Positions 56,502 through 64,000 of a DNA stretch of 64,000 nucleotides are shown piece by piece. The stretch spans positions 1,302,001 through 1,366,000 of the forward strand of contig NJPS01000048.1 of NCBI GenBank assembly GCA_002946415.1, written 5' to 3'. The position numbers and the translations under genes were made by a program. The stretch's first letter is position 1; every line of letters starts with the position of its first letter. The notes under the pieces are model-generated. The model did no database searches, was not told the origin of the DNA, and saw nothing but the letters and a program-made list of their open reading frames with translations. Source of the DNA: Rutstroemia sp. NJR-2017a BVV2. Its lineage: Eukaryota; Ascomycota; Leotiomycetes; Helotiales; Rutstroemiaceae.

Positions 56502-58325
56502 ATATGTGTTTGCGGGCTGGCTCTAAACGTGTAATAGATGGTTGAGATAAACGGATAAAGGATGGGTATACTACGTACATAGAATGGAGTTGCTGCACTC
56601 GTTTGGTGAACTTTCTAGGCGTCCTGCATAAGCTGGGTCATTGGTAGCATTCAATAAAATCATCGTTTTCGCAATGATAGTACTGAAATGAGATTGGGTC
56701 TCCTTCTGGTCTCCTTCGGGTCTCCTTCGGGTCTCCTTCTGTTGTTGCACGTGAAAGGGAATGCAATGTGACAAATCACAACATTACCAATCCAACATGT
56801 TATTTAGTTTTATGTCGTCTACTCAGACAGATGCTGAAAGGTGAGGATTGAAATCAGATTTTTCAATGCTAGTGATGCTGCGAAGCTCGGCGGAATAACG
56901 CTTGGAATCCTTCTAATGAAAAGTGCCTCACTTGAGCGCTAGTTCTACTGGATTCGTAATCGGCAAGCGGGTGGAACCACGCAAGCAGAGATCATTGCTC
57001 GTATCGTATATAGTTGACAGGAGGTAAGCGCTTGGCCGCTGTTAGGCACGGCACTTGTGGATGCTTACAACTCTCTTCTGCCTTGAGCGAGAAGATAGTA
57101 AACACAGAAGTAACTTCCAGATTTATGCCCTGCATGCACATATCGTGGTATCTAAGATGAGAAACTCGGTTACTCGTCTTCCCCACTCGTATCTGGCAGG
57201 CATAAAGCCGATTCGGCAGTAACGGCCGACCCGAAGCACTAAGATACGGGACTCGAAATGAGCAAGCTCCTAGATATCCACAAATAAGGTATAGCCTTTG
57301 TTTACTTCTGACGCAATTCTGCCGGTTTCGTCGATCTTGTCAGAATCTTTTGGATTCGAATTTCCTTCGAATTTCTTAATTCCGGGTGTTATCACCGTCA
57401 CCGCTCTAACAACCACTAAGAGCGTTCCAGACGAATCAGTAGAGTGCATTGCTCCACCAGCAGATCAAAACCTAAATAGACCTAATCGAGACATTTGCTC
57501 TCTCTCATTCGTCAGAATCACAGTTTCCAGCCGTTTCCTCACTTACCGTCATTGTATCAAAACTCTTCGTTTCGCCAAGATACGCGGTATCACTCATCCT
57601 GCCGTCATTTGACTTGAATTCGAAGTATATTCCGCTGTTTGCAGGAGCCCATTCCCTGATGCACCCTGCGATTTGCTTTGGCTGGCCTCCTTTATGTTGG
57701 AATGTTACTCATCCGGCATACGTGCAGCATGCCTGTGTTACACGGTTACACCATACAGAGTACTCTTGGCTTCTGCTACATAGCGACCCAGTCAAAATCC
57801 ACTCATCCCCTGGTTGATAAGCGGGTCACAGTTGTTGATGTCAGGAGCAGCAATTCCGCCCACCCTCCACCGACGTATCTGGGCTGCATCGTGCTGAGTC
57901 GAACTTGACGCGTTATGTACGGAGCTCCGCTGCCACATTATGATACACGGCACTGTGCACTGGACGTCGGGCTTTAGACCATTATCTCCAAACGGTCAGG
58001 GCTAGGGGGCTCGGATAAGCTTCCTTTCTTCTTCCACAGGGTTAAAAGTAAAAGCTTTGATTAGATTTAGGCCCGATGTCATTTTTGATTCGTTGATTTG
58101 TAATGTCCTCTCAACAGCCGTGAGCAACAATACACAGAGGCAAATCTGCCCAATCAATATCCTTGAAGCTAGAGCTAGTTTTCATTTGGACCTCCACATG
58201 TATTTCTAATCGTCCATATTTTAGGTATATAGGTCTAAGAAGCTATCCTCTCCGTATCATCGTTTGGCATCCTTTCTTTCTACAGTCGATTGATTGGCAC
58301 TCCCTCTGCGTAAACACCCGTCAAA
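56502..58325. other. 1.8 kb without a recognised gene
   Basis: Contains the ABC transporter promoter on the right. A 12-bp repeat is at 56696-56741. The frame at 57298-57612 has no known features. Confidence 0.5.
56696..56741. repeat. Tandem repeat, 12-bp unit GGTCTCCTTCGG
   Basis: Almost four copies with one variable base, in the 3' flank of the repeat-rich secreted gene. Confidence 0.8.
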
Positions 58326-61300
58326 ATGTTTTACACGCAATCTGATCGGATGTACGCAGAGCGTGCAGAGGGCCGCGAAGGAAACCCAATTCGTTTGCAC
58401 AACGACAACTATCGACCGGAAACCAACCGGTCAGGTGATCCTGACCGCTCCTCGACCGAAGTCGAGACTGAACATGATGGAACCTGGGGTGAACGCGACG
58501 AGGGGGTGGATTGCAGAGTCGCTATGCAGGAATATGAGGACCTGCGCACGGAGCTTAGTCGGATATCGAGAACAAGGACCCAGAGTATAGGTCGAAGGCA
58601 GTCGACCGGATTGAAAAGGACCTTCACTGGTGCTAGTAGGCGGTCGAAGGCCACTACCGGCGCAGCTGATGTAGAAGCACAGGATGAGGAAAAGGGAGGA
58701 GAGGAGCAAGAGGAGGAATTCCCGCTGGGTGATTTCCTGAGGGATGGCCATTTCGAAAAGAGGAATACCAAAGGCAGTGCCAAGAAAGTTGGTGTGGTAT
58801 ACAAAAATTTAACAGTGCAGGGACTTGGCGCAACCTCTACTTTCGTGAAGACCCTTCCGTCAGCTGTCTTAGGTGTAAGAACGTTCATTTGCCACTCAAA
58901 TGCAAGAGCTAACGTTTGTTGTAGACTTTTGGTCCTGATTTATATAGATTGCTGTCGCGGTTCATTCCTGCGTTACCCAAGCCCGGTGGTAATGCTCTGA
59001 AGCGTGATTTGATTCACGATTTTACGGGCTGTGTCAGGGATGGGGAGATGCTACTGGTCTTAGGTCGTCCAGGAAGTGGTTGCAGTACCTTCCTCAAAGC
59101 GATTACGAACAAGCGAGGCGATTATGCTGGTGTTACCGGAGAGGTCTCTTATGGTGGTATCTCTGCGGAGGAGCAAGCGAAGCACTACCGTGGAGAGGTC
59201 AATTATAACGAGGAGGATGATCAGCACTTTCCAACTCTTACCGTTGAGCAGACACTGGAGTTTTCGCTGCTGAATAAGACGAAGAAGCACGAGAAAGGGG
59301 ATATTCCTGTAATAATCTCGGCACTCTTGAAAATTTTTGGCATCAGTCACACAAGGAACACACTTGTTGGTGATGTAGGTTCCCTTCAATGCTTCCTCGC
59401 AACTTGATCAACATCTGACCGTTTCTAGGCCTTCGTACGCGGTGTGTCCGGTGGTGAACGAAAGCGAGTATCAATTGCCGAAACACTAGCTACCAAGAGT
59501 ACCGTTGTTGCCTGGGATAACTCTACTCGTGGGCTCGACGCCTCTACCGCACTCGACTACGCCAATTCGCTCCGAGTCATGACCGATATTAGCAACCGAA
59601 CAACTCTTGTGACTTTGTACCAAGCAGGAGAGCAGATCTACGAACTGATGGATAAAGTTTTGGTTATTGACGAGGGTCGCATGGTATATTCTGGACCAGC
59701 CAGGGACGCCAAGAACTATTTCATCAACTTGGGATATTACTGCCCTGAGAGACAGACTACTCCGGATTTCTTGACGGCCTGCACAGATCCTACAGAGCGC
59801 CGCTTCCGCGATGATTTCGAAGGACCAATTCCGAAAGGATCAGTGGAACTTGAGAAGGCATTCAGGGAGAGCGAGGATTACCAACGAGTTCTGCAGGATG
59901 TAGCGAATTACGAGAGAATGTTGCAAGAGACCGATCTCGCAGATGCACGGCAATTCAAGGCCTCGGTTGAAGAAACCAAGTCCAAGACTGTCGCGAAACG
60001 TTCTCCCTATACAGTTTCATTCTTCCGCCAAGTCCTTGCTTGCACCAAGCGTGAATTCGAATTGACCCTTGGCGACAAGACGACGTTGTATACCAAGTTC
60101 TTCATTGTCATCTCTAACGGCTTGATTGTCGGTTCATTGTTCCATGGTCAACCAGAAACGACTATCGGTGCATTCTCTCGTGGTGGTTCACTCTTCTTCT
60201 CTATCGTCTTCTTGGGTTGGCTTCAATTATCTGAATTGATGAAAGCTGTATCTGGAAGACCGATTATTGCTAGGCACAAGGATTACGCTTTCTATCGACC
60301 ATCGGCAGTTGTGGTTGCTCGTATATTACAGGATTTTCCCCTGCTTCTGCTACAAGTTATTCCTTTCTCCATCATCATGGTGAGTCCTTATTTATCCATG
60401 AAAGTGAGCTATGTTGCTAACATGTCTAGTACTTTATCACGGGCCTTGATGTAGATGCTGGCAAGTACTTCATTTACATGCTATTTATTTATATCACGAC
60501 ATTCTGCGTTACCTCCTTATACCGTATGTTCGCTGCACTTTCGCCAACAATTGATGACGCTGTTCGATTCTCCGGTATTGGTTTAAATATCCTTGTGTAA
60601 GTCGATCCTGATCTTCTGGACGAATCATTGCTAACGTTAACTCGCGCAGTATTTTCACAGGATATGCCATCCCCAAGCCTCAATTGATCTCAGATTATAT
60701 TTGGTTTGGATGGTTGTACTACATCAATCCTCTTTCTTACTCCTTCGAAGCAGTCATTACGGACGAATTTTACAACAGAAACATGGCTTGTGCGGCGGAT
60801 CAGATCGTTCCAAGAGGTCCCGGCTACACGAATACTGCTTATCAAGGCTGCGCAATTACAGGTGCAGAGCTTGGAGACTTATCGGTCTCTGGTGCTAGAT
60901 ACCTTCAAGCAAGCTTTGAATATACCAGATCTAATCTCTGGCGAAACTTTGGAGTTGGTAAGTATCCACGTTCCTGAAAACGCCACGCCTCATCAAATGG
61001 ACTAACATATATTAGTCATTGCTTGGACTGTCCTGTATATTCTCGTAACCGCTGTCGCCGCTGAAATCTTCGACTTCACTGCAAGTGGCGGCGGTGCCCT
61101 CGAATTCAAGCGCTCCAAGGCGGCCAAGAACAAGGTTAAGGCAGATGCAGCAGCAATCGACGAGGAAAAGACAGAACCCCCCAGTACCAGCTCCACAAAT
61201 ACTTTGGAACAACCTCAAGAGGAAACACTCAAGAACATCACCGGCTCTGAAAGTGTCTTTACATGGGAGAACGTTGAGTACACAGTGCCTTACATGGGTG

Positions 61301-63276
61301 GTGAACGTAAACTCCTCAACAAAGTCAACGGATATGCTAAGCCAGGAAAGATGATTGCACTGATGGGTGCTTCGGGAGCCGGTAAAACTACGTTGCTAAA
61401 CACGTTGTCTCAAAGACAGAAAACTGGTGTTTTGACCGGTGATATGTTGGTTGATGGTAGACCATTGGGTACCGAATTTCAGCGAGGGACCGGTTTTTGT
61501 GAGCAAATGGATCTTCACGATGGCACAGCGACGATTCGAGAAGCTCTTGAGTTCTCCGCTATCCTTCGACAAGAACACTCTGTTCCCAGAGCGGAGAAGA
61601 TCGCTTACGTTGACAAGATTATTGATCTATTGGAATTACGTGACATGCAAGATGCATTGATCCGGTCTTTGGGAGTTGAACAACGGAAGAGAGTTACTAT
61701 TGGTGTTGAACTTGCGGCCAAGCCTAATCTCTTACTTTTCTTGGATGAGCCTACTTCAGGTCTTGATTCTCAATCGGCTTATTCTATTGTTCGATTCTTG
61801 AAGAAACTTTCCGCTGCGGGACAAGCCATCGTTTGCACCATTCATCAACCTTCCTCTGTCCTTATCCAACAGTTCGACATGATCCTGGCTCTTAATCCTG
61901 GTGGAAACACATTTTACTTTGGACCTGTCGGCGAGAATGGCTCGGATGTCATCAACTATTTCGCTGATCGTGGTGTGCAATGTCCTCCGGAAAAGAACGT
62001 TGCAGAATTCATTCTCGAAACTGCCGCAAAGGGAGGAAAGAGAGCAGATGGAAAGAAACTCAACTGGAACAAAGAATGGCTCGAATCAGAACAAAATAAG
62101 GCAGTAATGGCGGAAATCCAACAGATCAAAGCGGAGCGAAGCAAAGTACCAGCTCCCGAAGCCAAGACCCAGCGCGAATTTGCATCTCCAGTCCTTCTTC
62201 AAACCACCGAACTCACCAAACGTCTCTTCACCAACTACTGGCGTGATCCGTCGTACCTATACGGCAAGTTATTCACATCAGTCATTATTGGTATCTTCAA
62301 CGGTTTCACATTCTGGCAGTTGGGAAATACTGTGATTGATATGCAAAACCGCATGTTCACGTCTTTCTTGATCATTATTATCCCGCCAACCATCGTCAAT
62401 GCGGTAGTACCAAAATTCTACCAGAATCGTGCATTGTGGGAAGCTAGAGAGCTTCCATCGAGGATTTATGGATGGGTCGCTTTCTGTACCGCGAATATTG
62501 TTGCTGAGATCCCGGCCGCGATCATTGGAGGTTTGATTTATTGGTTGTTGTGGTACTGGCCTACTGGACTTCCAAGCGACTCCTCTACCTCTGGTTACGT
62601 GTTCCTCATGACTATGCTTTTCGTAAGTTAACCACCTTCACTCATCACAGCCTTCACTAACATACCATAGTTCTTGTTCCAAGCATCATGGGGTCAATGG
62701 ATCTGCGCGTTTGCTCCCTCATTTACCGTCATTTCCAACGTTCTGCCATTCTTCTTCGTCATGTTCTCTCTTTTCAACGGTGTCGTTCGTCCTTATGGTC
62801 AACTCTCCGTTTTCTGGCGCTACTGGATGTACTATGTCAATCCATCCACCTATTGGATTGGTGGTGTCATAGCTGCCACACTCTCCGACATTCCTGTCCG
62901 TTGCGCCCCTCAAGAAGCCGCATATTTCAACCCACCATCTGGTGAAACCTGCGCCTCATACGCCAACGACTTCATCAGCACAGCTTCAGGGTACCTCACG
63001 AACCCCGATGCTACCAGCAACTGCGGATACTGCGCATACTCGAATGGAGTCGAGTATATGCGCACGTTGAATGTCGACCCTAATGACAAATGGAGGAATT
63101 TTGGTATTTTCTTGGCCTTCTGCATTAGTAATTGGGCCCTAGTTTACTTCTTTATTTATACGGTGAGGATTAAAGGATGGAGTTTTGGATTCAGTACATT
63201 GTTTGGAGGATTGGGCAAGTTGATGGGACGAGTGAAAGCGGCTTTCACGAAGAAGGGAAAGAAGGAGCAAAAGTAA
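58326..63276 (+). CDS. PDR-type ABC transporter (ABC-G full transporter)
   Basis: Seven exons, 58326-58874, 58925-59374, 59429-60379, 60430-60596, 60650-60957, 61016-62622 and 62671-63276, give 1545 residues, the usual PDR size. Domain order is NBD1-TMD1-NBD2-TMD2. NBD1 has the degenerate Walker A GRPGSGCST (G230 onward), signature VSGGERKRVS and NSTRGLDAST as Walker B/D-loop. NBD2 has a canonical Walker A GASGAGKTT (G926 onward), signature LGVEQRKRVTIG and FLDEPTSGLDS. TMD1 holds the PDR-typical FYRPSA, TMD2 WEARELPSRIYGW. The degenerate NBD1 with Cys for Lys is normal in this family. It should export hydrophobic toxins or fungicides at the plasma membrane. Exact subgroup (Snq2- or Cdr-like) is not settled. 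Short introns, 48-58 nt, all in phase. Confidence 0.95.
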
Positions 63277-64000
63277 GGGAATGAGTAGAAAAGTTGGCTA
63301 TTTTTATGGTTTAGCGATGGTGCATATAGAATTGGATGGCTGAAACTGCCCAGGGAATGATTGAAGAGTTTATGGTTAACTCGTAGTACTTATTTGTAAT
63401 GAGAATATAATTAATGAAGTTTTGTAAACTTGATCGGCGCAACTTGCTTGTTATTGAAACGATCGTGTAAGTGATACTTCCTGGTTGAGTGGAATAAGTG
63501 TCGCGGGTACAATCACGAGGAGCTCATGGCTTTCCGATTTACCCAATGGCACTTGACTGCATATGATAGACAGTCAAAGTCAATTAGTGAGTGATTCCTT
63601 AATGGGGAAATGAACAGGCCCTGAAAGTTCTATGGACGAACAATTCTACCGAAATATTCGAACGGGCAGTAGAATATTCATTTCTCGAGATGGTACCTGT
63701 ACATTTCGGAAAGCCGAATGCTGAGTGGCGACATTGACCTCAATTATTGAGATTCTTCCGCATGCCAACTTGTATGTTGATGAGCTTCTCTCCCAAAATG
63801 AGATATAGAAGAGCGACATAAAACTATAGAAAACACTAGTTACACCGATATCATCACTGTCATAATTCAGGTATGAGAGAAGTAATCCGGTGTGTATATG
63901 GGTCGCGCTGAACAGGTCCCGTTCGTTTTCGCTTAGCGCAAATAGGGGAAGTTACCTGGACCTAACTTTCTAAGATGCCAGGGGAAAGCGTCGGTTGGTC
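63277..64000. other. Intergenic end of the window
   Basis: ABC transporter 3' region. No gene seen before the window ends. Confidence 0.5.

Noticed and set aside
1..64000. tRNA genes, rRNA genes, CRISPR arrays, biosynthetic gene cluster
   Set aside because: Scanning by eye for tRNA B-box-like sequences found none in a convincing fold; no CRISPR-type spaced repeats; the AsaB-like gene has no cluster partners nearby.

Overview
The window is nuclear DNA of a filamentous ascomycete (Pezizomycotina). The genes are split by short introns of mostly 43-130 nt with GT..AG ends and CTAAC/TTAAC-type branch points. The protein families (CFEM surface protein, bZIP with a DUF3425-type tail, PDR-type ABC transporter, GH78 rhamnosidase, CmcJ/AsaB-like enzyme, CorA-like protein) are typical of that group. 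I lean to Leotiomycetes, but that is an impression and not shown by the sequence. There is no prokaryotic operon structure, no CRISPR array and no rRNA.

I rebuilt 18 spliced or single-exon genes by checking reading phase across every intron. From left to right: an AsaB/CmcJ-like oxidoreductase (67-1142), a 60-residue small protein (1611-1793, minus), a DHA1-type MFS drug transporter (2845-4593), a peroxisomal amine/amino-acid oxidase (5105-6490), TATA-binding protein (7467-8417, minus), then a 5.7 kb gene-poor stretch with a MITE-like element (11943-12172). Next come a secreted GH78 alpha-L-rhamnosidase (14122-16751), a monocarboxylate-type MFS transporter (17128-18712, minus), a LIM-domain protein (20448-23178), a CLC chloride channel/exchanger (23595-26275, minus) and an ethanolamine kinase (27311-28709). 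A 4.4 kb stretch follows, then a bZIP regulator (33149-34493) and another 5.9 kb stretch.

The right half is denser: a CorA-like membrane protein (40352-42326, minus), a GNAT acetyltransferase (42812-43408), a CFEM GPI-anchored protein (43974-44966), mitochondrial Hsp78 (45439-48061, minus) head to head with elongation factor 1-beta (48544-49682), Emc5 (50086-50584), meiotic MutS homologue Msh5 (51185-54379), a repeat-rich secreted protein (55693-56501) and a PDR-type ABC transporter (58326-63276). There is no obvious biosynthetic cluster; most are housekeeping or general-purpose genes. Several (two MFS, ABC, CLC, CorA-like) act in membrane transport.

The most striking non-coding feature is a C/D-box snoRNA in intron 2 of the EF-1beta gene. 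Its D' guide matches the U18/snR18 guide, and yeast snR18 also lies in the EFB1 intron, so the host-gene/snoRNA pairing appears conserved. Other points of interest are a TATCGATA-type palindrome shared by the TBP promoter and the HSP78/EFB1 divergent promoter, CreA-type sites upstream of the rhamnosidase gene, an oxidase whose FAD-binding glycine motif has decayed, and an interrupted unknown gene near 29.5-30.2 kb.
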